Assembly: GCF_023558375.1 (NCBI RefSeq) | Contig: NZ_CP083761.1 | Span: forward strand, 5,225,001 to 5,289,000 | Length of the DNA stretch: 64,000 nt | From: Chroococcidiopsis sp. CCMEE 29 | GTDB taxonomy: Bacteria; Cyanobacteriota; Cyanobacteriia; Cyanobacteriales; Chroococcidiopsidaceae | Direction of reading: 5' to 3' | In this document: piece by piece, positions 10,124 to 19,891 of the stretch | How the letters are laid out: every line of letters begins with the position of its first letter | How positions within the stretch are numbered: position 1 is the stretch's first letter | Position numbers and translations under genes: made by a program | Notes under the pieces: generated by a model | The model's database searches: none | What the model saw: only the letters and a program-made list of their open reading frames with translations | Told to the model about the DNA's origin: nothing

Positions 10124-11323
10124 ATGGACACAAAAGCTTTTAAAAGATCGCTCCAACATTCTGAAAACTACCATCGCAAGGGATTTGGTCGAGAAGCCGA
10201 AGTCTCTAGTATGTTGCAGTCGGAGTATCAAAGCACTCTGGTTCAGCAAATTCGGGATAATAACTATACACTGCAATGCGATAATGTTACCATCCGGCTA
10301 GCTGAGGCGTTTGGCTTTTGTTGGGGTGTAGAACGAGCCGTGGCAATGGCTTATGAAACTCGTCAGCATTTCCCTACCCAGCAGATCTGGATTACGAATG
10401 AAATTATTCACAACCCTTCTGTGAACCAGCGTTTGCAGGATATGCAGGTGAAGTTTATCCCGGTTGAGGAAGGCAAGAAAGACTTCTCTGTGATGGGAAC
10501 TGGGGATGTGGTTATCCTACCCGCTTTCGGTGCCAGCGTGCAGGAAATGCAATTGCTCAAAGACAAAGGTTGCACGATTGTGGATACAACTTGCCCTTGG
10601 GTTTCCAAAGTTTGGAATACAGTCGAAAAGCACAAAAAAGGCGATTACACCTCAATCATTCACGGCAAGTACTCTCACGAAGAGACCGTTGCTACAAGTT
10701 CGTTTGCTGGCAAGTACCTGGTGGTACTGAACATGGCACAAGCGGAGTACGTTGCCAACTACATTCTTGATGGAGGCGATCGTAACGAGTTTAGGGCGAA
10801 ATTCAGCCGTGCTTGCTCTGCTGGATTCGACCCTGACAAAGACCTAGAGCAAGTTGGAATTGCTAACCAAACAACAATGCTCAAGAGTGAAACCGAGCAG
10901 ATTGGCAAGCTGTTTGAGCGTACCATGATGAAAAAGTATGGTCCAGATCAGTTGAATCAGCATTTCCAAAGCTTCAATACCATCTGCGATGCTACACAGG
11001 AACGCCAGGATGCAATGTTCCAGCTAGTGGAGGAAAAGTTAGATTTAATGGTAGTGATTGGTGGTTTCAATTCTTCTAACACCACACACCTGCAAGAAAT
11101 CGCCGTTGAGCGGCATGTTCCTTCTTATCACATTGATAGCGTCCAGCGGATTGGACCAGGCAATCGCGTCGAGCATCGACTGCTGGATGGTAATTTGGCA
11201 GTGACAGAAAACTGGTTACCGGATGGTGCGATCGCTATAGGAGTTACCTCAGGAGCCTCAACACCCGATAAGGTTGTGGCAGATGTAGTAGAGAAGATTT
11301 TTGAGCTGAAGGTTGATAACTAG
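10124..11323 (+). CDS. ispH: 4-hydroxy-3-methylbut-2-enyl diphosphate reductase
   Basis: IspH is the last enzyme of the MEP isoprenoid pathway. It reduces HMBPP to IPP and DMAPP with a [4Fe-4S] cluster and supplies carotenoid and phytol precursors. The 399-residue length and the long N-terminal extension ([20 protein letters not shown]) are typical of the cyanobacterial/plant type. Cluster cysteines are in [24 protein letters not shown] and [15 protein letters not shown] catalytic Glu lies in the TTHLQEIA region, and the substrate histidines are in IIHNPSVN and [14 protein letters not shown]. The assignment is confident. Confidence 0.95.
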   Translation: MDTKAFKRSLQHSENYHRKGFGREAEVSSMLQSEYQSTLVQQIRDNNYTLQCDNVTIRLAEAFGFCWGVERAVAMAYETRQHFPTQQIWITNEIIHNPSVNQRLQDMQVKFIPVEEGKKDFSVMGTGDVVILPAFGASVQEMQLLKDKGCTIVDTTCPWVSKVWNTVEKHKKGDYTSIIHGKYSHEETVATSSFAGKYLVVLNMAQAEYVANYILDGGDRNEFRAKFSRACSAGFDPDKDLEQVGIANQTTMLKSETEQIGKLFERTMMKKYGPDQLNQHFQSFNTICDATQERQDAMFQLVEEKLDLMVVIGGFNSSNTTHLQEIAVERHVPSYHIDSVQRIGPGNRVEHRLLDGNLAVTENWLPDGAIAIGVTSGASTPDKVVADVVEKIFELKVDN

Positions 11324-11347
11324 TTACGCAGTGAAAACCAAAATTGC

Positions 11348-12124
11348 TCAAATACCAGCGCCATCTAGAAACTGCTGAATCGCCTTATCTCTAAGTTGAC
11401 AGCTAGAAGCGGCATGAGCTGGTTTATCCAGTGCTTCACCTTCTAACAGATTTGAATCAGCCTCTAACAGAGCACCTTGATAGACAGGTTGGGGCTGATG
11501 CAAGTTTTCCATCTGTTGTTCAAGTGACTCAATTCGGTCAACTAGAGCGCGAATCACCTCTGCTTCTGAATCGGGTAAGCTGCCGTGTTCGAGTGGATCA
11601 ACTCGTACTCCAGAGCGATAGATAATTCGACCTGGTACACCCACTACGGTGCAGTTAGAGGGGACATTCCGCAGAACGACTGAGCCAGCACCAATCCTGA
11701 CATTACTACCAATTTCGATATTGCCTAGAACCTTAGCACCCGCTCCAACTACCACATTATTCCCTAGGGTGGGATGGCGCTTACCGCTTTGTTTACCAGT
11801 ACCACCGAGGGTTACACCCTGATATATCAAAACATAGTCTCCAATAATGGTTGTTTCCCCAATCACAACTCCCATACCATGATCGATAAAAAAACCTTGC
11901 CCAATGGCGGCACCTGGGTGAATTTCAATCCCAGTCAAAAATCGAGCGAAGTAGGAAATTAAACGCGGGATGAAGGGAATGCCAAACCGATAGAGTTGGT
12001 GAGCTACCCGGTGGAATAGCAGCGCTTGCAGACCAGGGTAGCAAAATAGCACCTCCAGCCAGTTACGGGCCGCTGGGTCACGCTCAAAGATGATCCGAAA
12101 GTCAGCAAGCAGGGCAGATAGCAC
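11348..12124 (-). CDS. cysE: Serine O-acetyltransferase
   Basis: CysE acetylates serine with acetyl-CoA to O-acetylserine, the carbon skeleton for cysteine. The 258-residue protein opens with [20 protein letters not shown], the short alpha-helical domain of the cyanobacterial form. It continues with left-handed beta-helix hexapeptides: [20 protein letters not shown] with the catalytic Asp-His, then [20 protein letters not shown]-terminal extension after the hexapeptide domain is not conserved. It converges on ispH with a 24-bp gap, so the two transcripts probably overlap. Confidence 0.93.
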   Translation of the reverse strand: MLSALLADFRIIFERDPAARNWLEVLFCYPGLQALLFHRVAHQLYRFGIPFIPRLISYFARFLTGIEIHPGAAIGQGFFIDHGMGVVIGETTIIGDYVLIYQGVTLGGTGKQSGKRHPTLGNNVVVGAGAKVLGNIEIGSNVRIGAGSVVLRNVPSNCTVVGVPGRIIYRSGVRVDPLEHGSLPDSEAEVIRALVDRIESLEQQMENLHQPQPVYQGALLEADSNLLEGEALDKPAHAASSCQLRDKAIQQFLDGAGI

Positions 12125-12297
12125 AAGGATATACCCACCTAGGGCAAAAACACTCCACTTTTTATATTAGCGTTTGTGTAGCATTTAACTATATCAGCGA
12201 AAGTTTGCAAGCTATAACAAAAGACAAAGGCGCTGTCTGTGCTAGAAGATATTTAGCATTGACGGCTGCCAGAAACAGTCGCCTCTAACAATTTTGT

Positions 12298-12459
12298 ATG
12301 CCTCCATTTTTCTTGATTCTCTTCCTGCTAATTTCGTCAATGCTAATCATTCGGGTATTCGTATTAATGCCCTTAGAGGTCGTGAACAACTTTAGCGTAC
12401 CTACCTGGTTAACTTTGGCTCTGCTGGCGTTTGTGGTTTCCTGGTGCTTGGGAGAATGA
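12298..12459 (+). CDS. Small two-helix membrane protein
   Basis: This 53-residue reading frame runs from ATG to TGA. It encodes two hydrophobic helices (residues 3-24 and 37-50) separated by a short polar loop, MPLEVVNNFSVPTW. I do not recognise a named family, but the composition and the compact gap between divergent cysE and convergent cimA fit a conserved small membrane protein. It ends 22 bp from the cimA stop. Function is unknown. The antisense frame over the same bases looks like a shadow. Confidence 0.55.
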   Translation: MPPFFLILFLLISSMLIIRVFVLMPLEVVNNFSVPTWLTLALLAFVVSWCLGE

Positions 12460-12480
12460 CCTCTAGTCAAGAAAGACTTT

Positions 12481-14130
12481 TCATTGGGAAAGTAGGGGCA
12501 ACGCTGCTTCAGCTGAGGATTGCAACAACAAACCGTACTCCAATCCCTCCACTACTGCTTGGTACGAAGCTTCCAGGATATTAGTTGAGACACCTACTGT
12601 AGTCCAGCGTTGATGACCATTCTTCGATTCCACTAGAACACGAGTTTTTGCCGCAGTGCCACTTTGTTCGTCAATAATCCGCACTTTGTAGTCTGTCAGT
12701 TCAAACTCGGCAATCTGGGGATAGAAGTTAACCAAAGCCTTGCGTAACGCCGCATCTAGTGCTGCAACTGGACCATTTCCTTCAGCAGCTTCCAGAATGT
12801 CTTGACTGTTGACAGCTAGCTTGACTGTAGCCAAGGCATTACTCTTGTGACTATCTACTCCTGGCACTAAGTCACAGTGAACTTGAAAACCTTTGATTTC
12901 AAACAACTGCTGTCGCTTCCCCAAAGCTTCGCGCATCAGTAAGTCAAAACTAGCTTCAGCTGCTTCAAATTGGTAGCCCTCACTCTCTAAATCCTTGAGT
13001 CGTTGTAAGATTTGGCGAGCAGCAGGGTTTTGCTTATCCAGTTCAATGCCAAAAGTACGGGCTTTTGCTAAGACATTGCTAAGTCCAGCTTGGTCAGAAA
13101 TTACAATTCTCCGGCTGTTGCCTACTTGCTCCGGCTGAATGTGTTCGTAAGTTAGGGGATTACGCTCAACGGCTGATACATGAATACCACCTTTATGAGC
13201 AAAGGCAGAACGCCCAACAAAGGCAGCGTGTTCATCAGGGGCAAGATTTACTACTTCGCTGATGAAGCGACTAGCTCGGGTAAGTTGAGTAAGCTGATTG
13301 TCTTGGATACAGCTGTAACCCAGCTTCAGTTGTAGATTCGGAATTAAAGAGCAGAGGTTGGCGTTCCCGCAGCGTTCACCGTAGCCGTTAATTGTACCTT
13401 GAACCATTTTGGCTCCTTCCATCACAGCTGCCAAGGCATTGGCAACGGCTGTATCTGAATCGTTGTGAGTATGAATACCTAATTGAGGTAGAGGCGCATC
13501 TTCCCCTGCTACCCCTGCTTGAATTGCCCTAACTACATCTCGAACAATAGAGCTGATCTCGTGGGGTAAAGTGCCGCCGTTAGTGTCACACAAAACTAGC
13601 CATTCTACACCCGCTGCGATCGCTGCCTCTAAGGTCTTTAACGCATACTCTGGATTGTGCTTATAACCATCAAACCAATGTTCCGCATCATAGATGACGC
13701 GACGACCTGAAGAACGCAGATACTCAATTGTGTCCCGGATAATCTCCAGATTTTCTTCCAGACTGCATTTCAACCCTTCTGTGACATGGAGATCCCAAGA
13801 TTTGCCAAAAATCGTTACCCAGCGAGTACCAGCGGCGAGAATTGCTTGCAGCAGCGGATCTTCTGCGGCAGTCATACTAGGACGACGAGTGGAGCAAAAA
13901 GCCACCACTTCTGCTTGAGTCAATGGTTCTTCTTGCAGTTGCCAAAAAAACTGGACATCCTTGGGATTTGCCCCTGGCCATCCTCCCTCAATAAAGGGAA
14001 TGCCCAGTTGGTCTAGTTGTCGGGCAATTCGCAATTTATCTTCAATCGACACGGATAGCCCTTCGCGCTGGGTGCCATCCCGGAGGGTGGTGTCATAAAT
14101 CCAAAGTTGGTTGGAGGGATCTACAGTCAT
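12481..14130 (-). CDS. cimA: (R)-citramalate synthase, LeuA-like family
   Basis: This enzyme condenses acetyl-CoA with pyruvate to citramalate, giving a threonine-independent route to 2-oxobutyrate and isoleucine. The 549-residue protein belongs to the TIGR00977 type. The catalytic TIM barrel starts IYDTTLRDGTQREGLSVS with the metal-binding Asp; further landmarks are HTHNDSDTAVANALAAV with the metal histidines and GTINGYGERCGNANLCSL. A LeuA-type allosteric dimer domain (about residues 400-530) covers FQVHCDLVPGVDSHKSNALA. Homocitrate or isopropylmalate synthase is less likely from the length and motifs. The ATG at 14130 begins the barrel directly. Confidence 0.88.
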   Translation of the reverse strand: MTVDPSNQLWIYDTTLRDGTQREGLSVSIEDKLRIARQLDQLGIPFIEGGWPGANPKDVQFFWQLQEEPLTQAEVVAFCSTRRPSMTAAEDPLLQAILAAGTRWVTIFGKSWDLHVTEGLKCSLEENLEIIRDTIEYLRSSGRRVIYDAEHWFDGYKHNPEYALKTLEAAIAAGVEWLVLCDTNGGTLPHEISSIVRDVVRAIQAGVAGEDAPLPQLGIHTHNDSDTAVANALAAVMEGAKMVQGTINGYGERCGNANLCSLIPNLQLKLGYSCIQDNQLTQLTRASRFISEVVNLAPDEHAAFVGRSAFAHKGGIHVSAVERNPLTYEHIQPEQVGNSRRIVISDQAGLSNVLAKARTFGIELDKQNPAARQILQRLKDLESEGYQFEAAEASFDLLMREALGKRQQLFEIKGFQVHCDLVPGVDSHKSNALATVKLAVNSQDILEAAEGNGPVAALDAALRKALVNFYPQIAEFELTDYKVRIIDEQSGTAAKTRVLVESKNGHQRWTTVGVSTNILEASYQAVVEGLEYGLLLQSSAEAALPLLSQ

Positions 14131-14196
14131 AGGAACAGAAGAAGCAAAATGGTGAGAAAGACGACGCTCACCTCCTCCCCATTCTCCTACAAGAAA

Positions 14197-14500
14197 CGTG
14201 ACATACTCCCAACACTGATTCGGAGTACCGAATACAGTGTGGGCTTCTCACCAACTCCAGCTATTGCTTCGGATACACGATGAGCTTTGTTTTGAGTCCA
14301 CGAGATGCCCCTCCGCAGACTTTGAACAAGTACAAAAGTATGTTCAACCTCAGTACCTTAAAGATTTTACCTACTAGAGGAGCGACACAAAAATGTCTAT
14401 TTCCTAGTAGAACCCCATATCTTTAGTTGTCGTGGTTCAGTCCATTAACCAGCATTTTCGGCTTTGTTAATGTATTAATTATAACACAACGTCATCTGGT
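14197..14500 (-). mobile_element. tnpB deletion derivative retaining promoter and right end
   Basis: Read on the minus strand, this segment starts near 14490 with TGTGTTATAATTAATACAT, which resembles the leader of the intact tnpB at 51071-51092. It then has a degenerate TnpB C-terminal tail near 14265-14310. It finishes with a hairpin and AGTATGTCACG (14197-14250) matching the right end of that tnpB. The nuclease gene itself is missing. No other gene occupies these bases, so the upstream region of cimA is largely this relic. Confidence 0.6.
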
Positions 14501-14514
14501 TGTGCCAAAAACCT

Positions 14515-14655
14515 GGTCGGGGATTCATCCCGACGCTAAAAATATCGTGCCTTTAGGCACTCATCCGCTCTTCGCGGGGCTTCTCCCCGTTGAAAGCTAA
14601 CATTTAGCCTCAACGGCAAGAATCTCTGCCCTGTCCCGACGATAGGGTGGGGTCA
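14515..14655. other. Hairpin-rich stretch of probable IS200/IS605 origin
   Basis: Three consecutive stem-loops are visible: GTCGGG/CCCGAC (about 14517-14535), GTGCC-TTTA-GGCAC (about 14549-14562), and a larger CCGTTGA...TTCAACGG pairing on the minus strand (about 14587-14622). A CCCGAC-rich end follows. No coding frame is present. This looks like the structured end of a transposon-borne RNA next to the tnpB derivative, but no full match is available. Confidence 0.4.
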
Positions 14656-14738
14656 GGACACTTTACCAGTTGAATTTCCTGCTCTATCTAGCTTTCAAGA
14701 ATTACAATACTAGCAAGTCAAGTTGCCCGGTTTCTGCA

Positions 14739-15317
14739 ATGGCTCCAATTATCCTTAACCTCAAGCCCTTTGTTGAGCTAAGTGATGACCAGTTCTATGA
14801 ACTGTGCCAGAACCATCGTGACTTGAAGTTTGAGCGTACTGCACAAGGGGAGTTGGTCATTGTGACACCTGTGGGTGGGGAAGGAGGCAGTCGGGAAGCA
14901 GATCTGATTGGCGACTTGGTGTATTGGAACCGACAGACACAACTCGGTAAGGTGTTCAGCTCTTCAACGTGCTTCAAACTTCCTAATGGAGCCGATCGTT
15001 CTCCTGATGCAGCATGGATTGTTTTAGAACGGTGGAATCAGCTTACGTCGGAACAACAGAAGAAGTTTCCACCTGTTTGTCCAGATTTTGTAATCGAGTT
15101 GCGTTCTGAGAGTGATGCACTTGAGTCTTTACAGCAAAAAATGCAGGAGTACATTAGCAACGGATTACGTTTGGGTTGGTTAGTTAATCCCCAAGATCGA
15201 CAGGTGGAGGTTTACAAAGCCAATCGAGTTAAACGAGTTCTCGAAAATCCTAAACAGGTTGACGGGGAAGATGTCCTGCCAGGTTTTGTATTCGAGCTTT
15301 CTATTTTGTGGGATTGA
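14739..15317 (+). CDS. Uma2 family PD-(D/E)XK-like protein
   Basis: This is a Uma2 (DUF820) family restriction-endonuclease-fold protein, abundant in cyanobacteria and of unknown role. Core features are ERTAQGELVIVTPVGGEGGS, SPDAAWIV with the active-site Asp, and PDFVIELRSESD...LQQKMQEYISNG with the Glu and Lys of the nuclease core. The final part, GLRLGWLVNPQDRQVEVY, is also typical. The frame is open from 14670, but the ATG at 14739 starts the standard N-terminus MAPIILNLKPFVELSDDQF. Its stop lies just before the AraC-type gene, so they may be cotranscribed. Confidence 0.85.
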   Translation: MAPIILNLKPFVELSDDQFYELCQNHRDLKFERTAQGELVIVTPVGGEGGSREADLIGDLVYWNRQTQLGKVFSSSTCFKLPNGADRSPDAAWIVLERWNQLTSEQQKKFPPVCPDFVIELRSESDALESLQQKMQEYISNGLRLGWLVNPQDRQVEVYKANRVKRVLENPKQVDGEDVLPGFVFELSILWD

Positions 15318-15320
15318 GAG

Positions 15321-16175
15321 GTGATTGACCAATTCGGAGTTTTTATGTGGGAGTATGTGCCAGGAACGCCATCCGATATTCTAAAGGGCTGGGCTTGTTC
15401 TTACGGTGGCTACCGCGAAGACGTGGGGAGATCCGTGTGTCGCCTTGAGGTTCCCAGTAGTCGTGTCACCGTTATCCTGGGATTCGGCGATCGTTTACAG
15501 ATTAGCTCCTTATGTTCTAAGTTGGCACCTGTCAAGTACCGAGCCTTCGTCGTTGGATTGGGCGAAGATTCGCTGATAACCGAACACAGCGGAATGCAGC
15601 GTTGTATCGAGATAAAGCTTCTTCCTTGGGCAGCAGATAGGCTCTTCCGTGGAGCATCTGCTGAGTTCGCGCAAGGTATAGTCAACCTGGAAGACAACTG
15701 GGGAAAGGATGCACCTCTACTGATCGAGCAGCTTAGTGAGATGTCTGCCTGGCAGGAACGATTTTCTTTAGTGGATCGGTTTCTTTCAGAGAGATTCGCA
15801 GCGTCAAATCGAACCATTCGACCCGAGATTCAGTGGGCGTGGGATCAACTCGAGCGCCACGGCGGGTGCGTCCCGATTCGGCAATTGGCTAGAATGATCG
15901 GCTGGAGCAATCGGCATTTCGCTACCCGCTTTCGCGATCAAATTGGCATAACGCCGAAAGCCGCAGCACGGCGTATTCGATTCAATCACGCTCATCAACT
16001 CCTAAATTCTTCGGCTAGTTACGCTCTCAGTGAGGTCGCTGCAATCTGCGGTTATAGCGACCAGAGCCACTTTGTACGGGAGTTTCGTCTATTTTCTGGG
16101 TGTTCTCCCACGGTTTACCAAAAAGCTCATTTTGCGGATCTCCTGGGTACTCCGGGTGACATCGTCAAATCGTAA
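15321..16175 (+). CDS. AraC family transcriptional regulator
   Basis: This 284-residue regulator has an N-terminal sensor-like region resembling DUF6597-type domains (residues 1-155) and a C-terminal AraC double helix-turn-helix. The first HTH is VPIRQLARMIGWSNRHFATR; the second includes LSEVAAICGYSDQSHFVREF and ends FSGCSPTVYQK. The GTG at 15321 follows the Uma2 stop by 4 bp; the internal ATG at 15345 is an alternative start. The VOC protein 81 bp downstream is its likely partner or target, a pairing I infer from position only. The effector is unknown. Confidence 0.85.
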   Translation: MIDQFGVFMWEYVPGTPSDILKGWACSYGGYREDVGRSVCRLEVPSSRVTVILGFGDRLQISSLCSKLAPVKYRAFVVGLGEDSLITEHSGMQRCIEIKLLPWAADRLFRGASAEFAQGIVNLEDNWGKDAPLLIEQLSEMSAWQERFSLVDRFLSERFAASNRTIRPEIQWAWDQLERHGGCVPIRQLARMIGWSNRHFATRFRDQIGITPKAAARRIRFNHAHQLLNSSASYALSEVAAICGYSDQSHFVREFRLFSGCSPTVYQKAHFADLLGTPGDIVKS

Positions 16176-16256
16176 GCGAGGTCAATTTTATTCAAGACTT
16201 AAGTCCCCAATCGCGCCCATAATGCCTCTTAGTTAATCACAATTAGGAGACGTACA

Positions 16257-16601
16257 GTGGCTAGTGAAGTGTCTTATCTTGAAATCGGAGCGCAAGACGC
16301 GGGGGCTGCCCGAGTATTTTTCGAGCAACTCTTTAGCTGGAACTTTTATCCGATGGGGAATGACGGTGAAGGTTGGTTCCAGACGCCGTCGGTCAAAGTT
16401 GGGCTACACGGGAACGACCCGGAACCACAATTCTTCATCTTCTTCAATGTTTCCGATCTGATGGCGGCAGTCGCGCGAGTGAAGGAATTGGGTGGCGAGA
16501 CAGAACAGCTAGGACCCGATGAACCCGGCTTCGGACGTTTTTGTGCCTGCCGCGATCCTCAAGGTATTCGCTTCGGTCTACACCAGCCGCCCGAAGGTTG
16601 A
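16257..16601 (+). CDS. VOC family protein (glyoxalase/dioxygenase fold)
   Basis: This is a 114-residue single-repeat vicinal-oxygen-chelate protein. It opens with SYLEIGAQDAGAARVFFEQL, the typical first beta-alpha unit. FIFFNVSDLMAAVARVKELG and GRFCACRDPQGIRFGLHQP close the module. The GTG at 16257 is supported by AGGAGA at 16244-16249. Members of this subfamily range from lyases to binding proteins, so no reaction is assigned. It lies directly downstream of the AraC-type regulator. Confidence 0.8.
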   Translation: MASEVSYLEIGAQDAGAARVFFEQLFSWNFYPMGNDGEGWFQTPSVKVGLHGNDPEPQFFIFFNVSDLMAAVARVKELGGETEQLGPDEPGFGRFCACRDPQGIRFGLHQPPEG

Positions 16602-16837
16602 GCGAAACCCCTCCGGTCAAGGTTCTCGAACAGTGTGGATACTAGAAGACTAGAGAGGGAGATGGGGAAATTTGGTTCCCCTCTGGGGGCTAGGGGCAAT
16701 ATGTTTAGTTTTGCAATTTTGTTGGCTGTAGCAGTTGCCGTACTCTGGTAGCTAGGCTAGTTAGAGGGGGCTGCAAAATTTTGGAGTTTAGATGTAATTT
16801 CATCATCCAAAATCAGAGCAATGTCAGCTTTTTTTAA

Positions 16838-18871
16838 ATGACTACAACAAGTGACGTTTTAATTATGGGCGGCGGTGTCATTGGTTTGGCGATCGCCGTT
16901 GAACTAAAATTGCGCGGGGCATCTGTCACCGTCCTCTGTCGTGACTTCCATGCCGCGGCTAGTCATGCCGCTGCTGGGATGCTGGCTCCCCAAGCTGAGG
17001 CAATTCCACCCAGTCCAATGCGGGATTTATGCCTGCGATCGCGCGCTCTCTACCCTGAATGGACTCGTAAACTGGAAGAAATCAGCGGCTTAGCAACTGG
17101 CTATTGGCCTTGTGGCATTTTGGCACCTGTTTATGAAATAAGGGGTCAGGATGCAAGCAACATTCACTCCTCACGTGATTGCCCTGCCGAGTGGTTAGAT
17201 AGAGATGCGATTAATTGGCATCAACCAGGATTAGGTACAGAGGTTGTCGGTGGTTGGTGGTATCCCGAAGATGCACAGGTAGATAATCGCGCCTTAGCGA
17301 GGGCACTGTGGACAGCAGCGGAATCTCTTGGTGTTGATGTCCGTGATGGCATTAAGGTAGAAGGAATCCAGCAGCAACAGGGTCAGGTGGTTGGTATTCA
17401 GACATCTGTTGGAATAGTCCACGCTGAACATTATGTCTTAGCAGCAGGTGCTTGGTCACATGAGTTATTGCCGCTTCCGGTGCGTCCGAAAAAAGGACAA
17501 ATGCTATCAGTGCGAGTACCTGAAGGTTCCTATAGCGAGTTACCCTTACAGCGGGTTTTGTTTGCACCGGATATTTACATGGTGCCGCGCCGTGATTCTC
17601 CTTCCGAGACGCTACGCGATCGCCGGATTGTGATTGGAGCAACGAGCGAAGAAGTGGGATTTACTCCATACAACACCCCAGCTGGAATTCAAACCTTACT
17701 GGAACGTGCCATCAAGCTCTATCCTCAGTTACAAAACTATCCCATTCATGAACTCTGGTGGGGTTTCCGCCCTGCTACGCCAGATGAGTTACCGATTCTT
17801 GGCTCTGGTCCATCTAAAAACCTAACGCTTGCCACTGGACATTATCGCAATGGTATCCTGCTAGCACCACTCACAGCAGTCTTAATTGCAGACTTAATCT
17901 GGGAGCAAAAATCTGATCCCCTAGTGAATCATTTCAACTATTCACGCTTCTACCAAGGCAGGGGTCAGGAAACCCCCTCACCCCTCGCCCCTCACCTCTC
18001 GCCCCTCACCTCTCCCTCCTCGCCCCTAATCATCCAACCTTCACCCAAAATGCAGACCCTGAATCCTCCCCTAGAAACTCTTGATCGCCCGTTAAATATC
18101 GCTGGTAGAACTTTCCAATCCCGCTTGATGACTGGGACTGGCAAGTATCGCAACATGGAGGAAATGCAGCAAAGTATTACCCAAAGTGGTTGCGAAATTG
18201 TGACTGTTGCAGTCCGACGGGTGCAAACAAAGGCACCAGGACATGAAGGGTTAGCCGAGGCTCTAGATTGGACAAAACTTTGGATGTTGCCCAATACGGC
18301 TGGATGTCAAACCGCTGAAGAGGCGATTCGCGTGGCGCGTTTAGGACGGGAAATGGCAAAGCTGTTAGGGCAGGAAGATAACAATTTTGTCAAATTAGAG
18401 GTAATTCCTGACCCGAAGTACCTGCTACCTGACCCGATTGGCACCTTGGAGGCAGCAGAAAAGTTGGTTCAGGAAGGCTTTGCAGTGCTGCCCTACATCA
18501 ATGCCGATCCAATGCTAGCTAAACGCTTAGAAGAGGTTGGCTGCGTCACAGTAATGCCTTTAGCGTCACCCATTGGTTCCGGGCAGGGGCTGAAAACTAC
18601 GGCGAATATTCAGATTATTATTGAAAATGCTGGGGTGCCAGTAGTGGTAGATGCGGGTATTGGCTCACCAAGCGAAGCAGCGCAAGCGATGGAATTAGGG
18701 GCAGATGCATTGTTGATCAATACAGCGATCGCCCAAGCTACAAATCCCGCTGCTATGGCTCGCGCTATGAAACTAGCGACTGAAGCAGGACGTTTAGCTT
18801 ACCTAGCAGGAAGGATTCCAATCAAAGCTTACGCCAGTGCCAGTTCACCTCTAAGTGGCACTATCACCTAA
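16838..18871 (+). CDS. thiO/thiG: ThiO-ThiG fusion: glycine oxidase / thiazole synthase
   Basis: This is a bifunctional thiamine-biosynthesis protein of 677 residues, a known cyanobacterial fusion. ThiO (about 1-370) oxidises glycine to dehydroglycine with FAD; its Rossmann motif is [19 protein letters not shown], with [14 protein letters not shown] near its end. ThiG (about 405-677) builds the thiazole phosphate ring. It shows [11 protein letters not shown], the Schiff-base Lys in [17 protein letters not shown], and [12 protein letters not shown]. The two parts are joined by a Pro/Ser-rich linker encoded by short C-rich repeats. No TPP riboswitch consensus was seen in the 236-bp leader. Confidence 0.95.
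   Translation: MTTTSDVLIMGGGVIGLAIAVELKLRGASVTVLCRDFHAAASHAAAGMLAPQAEAIPPSPMRDLCLRSRALYPEWTRKLEEISGLATGYWPCGILAPVYEIRGQDASNIHSSRDCPAEWLDRDAINWHQPGLGTEVVGGWWYPEDAQVDNRALARALWTAAESLGVDVRDGIKVEGIQQQQGQVVGIQTSVGIVHAEHYVLAAGAWSHELLPLPVRPKKGQMLSVRVPEGSYSELPLQRVLFAPDIYMVPRRDSPSETLRDRRIVIGATSEEVGFTPYNTPAGIQTLLERAIKLYPQLQNYPIHELWWGFRPATPDELPILGSGPSKNLTLATGHYRNGILLAPLTAVLIADLIWEQKSDPLVNHFNYSRFYQGRGQETPSPLAPHLSPLTSPSSPLIIQPSPKMQTLNPPLETLDRPLNIAGRTFQSRLMTGTGKYRNMEEMQQSITQSGCEIVTVAVRRVQTKAPGHEGLAEALDWTKLWMLPNTAGCQTAEEAIRVARLGREMAKLLGQEDNNFVKLEVIPDPKYLLPDPIGTLEAAEKLVQEGFAVLPYINADPMLAKRLEEVGCVTVMPLASPIGSGQGLKTTANIQIIIENAGVPVVVDAGIGSPSEAAQAMELGADALLINTAIAQATNPAAMARAMKLATEAGRLAYLAGRIPIKAYASASSPLSGTIT
17974..18028 (+). 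repeat. C-rich short repeat encoding the ThiO-ThiG linker
   Basis: CCCCTCGCCCCTCACCTCTC-like units are repeated in tandem inside the coding sequence. They translate to a Pro/Ser/Leu linker exactly between the two enzyme domains, so the repeat does not disturb either fold. Confidence 0.6.
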
Positions 18872-19124
18872 TGGGCTTGACACGGGGAGGCGGAGGGGTT
18901 CTCCCCCTGCCTCCCCTGCTTCCCCTACTGTCTCAATAGCTATTCTTTGGATGGAAAAGTAGTAAACCTGCCCGTACTGAGTCCTGGGTGTGGCTTCGTC
19001 TCTGTACTCACCCATACTAAAATTTCCTTAAATAAATACATAAAGATTTGTAACTAAAGACAGAGAGTAGATATACTAGTTCTTGCTACAGTTTTACAAA
19101 GTCAGTAGATAAAGGATTTGATTT

Positions 19125-19304
19125 ATGCCCTATACCACGGAAGAAGGCGGTCGTCTAAACAATTTCGCTGCAGAACCCAAGGTATACCAAGCTGAGCCTC
19201 CTACTAAGGCACAACAAAGAAACTACATTATTATGGGTATTGTCTCTGCAGTTTTAATTAGCGGTTTGGTATTCGTTGCCTTTTCAGTTTCAAGTGTAAG
19301 CTAA
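19125..19304 (+). CDS. psb34: Photosystem II assembly protein Psb34 (ssl1498 family)
   Basis: This 59-residue protein has an N-terminal soluble stretch, MPYTTEEGGRLNNFAAEPKV, typical of the ssl1498 family. One transmembrane helix follows (YIIMGIVSAVLISGLVFVAF). Psb34 is a HliP-like single-helix protein that binds CP47 of photosystem II assembly intermediates in the thylakoid membrane. The start follows AAAGGATTTG. The gene stands alone in the convergent gap between thiO-thiG and a minus-strand gene. The match to the family N-terminus is strong. Confidence 0.85.
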   Translation: MPYTTEEGGRLNNFAAEPKVYQAEPPTKAQQRNYIIMGIVSAVLISGLVFVAFSVSSVS

Positions 19305-19451
19305 GGAGCAACTTGCTACTCGACCAAGTTCATAACTTGATATAGCTCTAGTTTTTGATTTAGCTCAATAACTCAAACAATGGCTACTCTAGACTGATAG
19401 CAGAAAATAGCGAAGAGTAGTCATCTTCTGTAAACTAGCCAAGTTTTTTAA

Positions 19452-19865
19452 TTATCGCCAGTAAGGTCTACCTTTCCAGAATACTCCCACAATCATACAT
19501 ATCACTTGAATTTCTTCTAAATTAAGCAAAAAAGCTGGTACGGGTAGCAGTGATTTGACAACTAAACCTATAAATAAACATAGGGTTAAAGCCCATAACG
19601 TAGCAGTGTTAATTATCACTCGTCGATATAGCCTTTCAAGCAAGTAAACCGCTAGGGCTCCAATACCCAATGAGATAGCCAAAGACACTATTATGCCCAG
19701 TGGAGGTGAATAGAGAAAAATTAGGGTGCGATTAATTGGATAAGAGCGTGTAGCTCCTATCCAGATTATGAATTCTAGAATTATAACAATCAGAATATTT
19801 AGGGCAGAAACTTGAGCTAGCGATAGCCAAGGTAAAAACTTCAAGCGCCAAAGAGGATTTTTCAT
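19452..19865 (-). CDS. Hypothetical four-helix membrane protein
   Basis: This 137-residue protein has four predicted membrane helices, roughly residues 13-35, 48-66, 82-101 and 107-133. I recognise no family motif. It lies 26 bp downstream of the alpha/beta hydrolase on the same strand, which suggests cotranscription but not a shared function. The ATG at 19865 is the only good start. Confidence 0.65.
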   Translation of the reverse strand: MKNPLWRLKFLPWLSLAQVSALNILIVIILEFIIWIGATRSYPINRTLIFLYSPPLGIIVSLAISLGIGALAVYLLERLYRRVIINTATLWALTLCLFIGLVVKSLLPVPAFLLNLEEIQVICMIVGVFWKGRPYWR

Positions 19866-19891
19866 GCTTAAAAATTGCTGCTAATAATAAT

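Noticed and set aside
16701-16751. A 16-codon hydrophobic peptide (MFSFAILLAVAVAVLW)
   Set aside because: It is too short, resembles no small photosystem subunit I know, and has no clear ribosome site.
16602-16837. A TPP riboswitch before thiO-thiG
   Set aside because: The conserved CTGAGA and ACCTGA-type elements are not present; only a GGGGAA/TTCCCC hairpin was seen.
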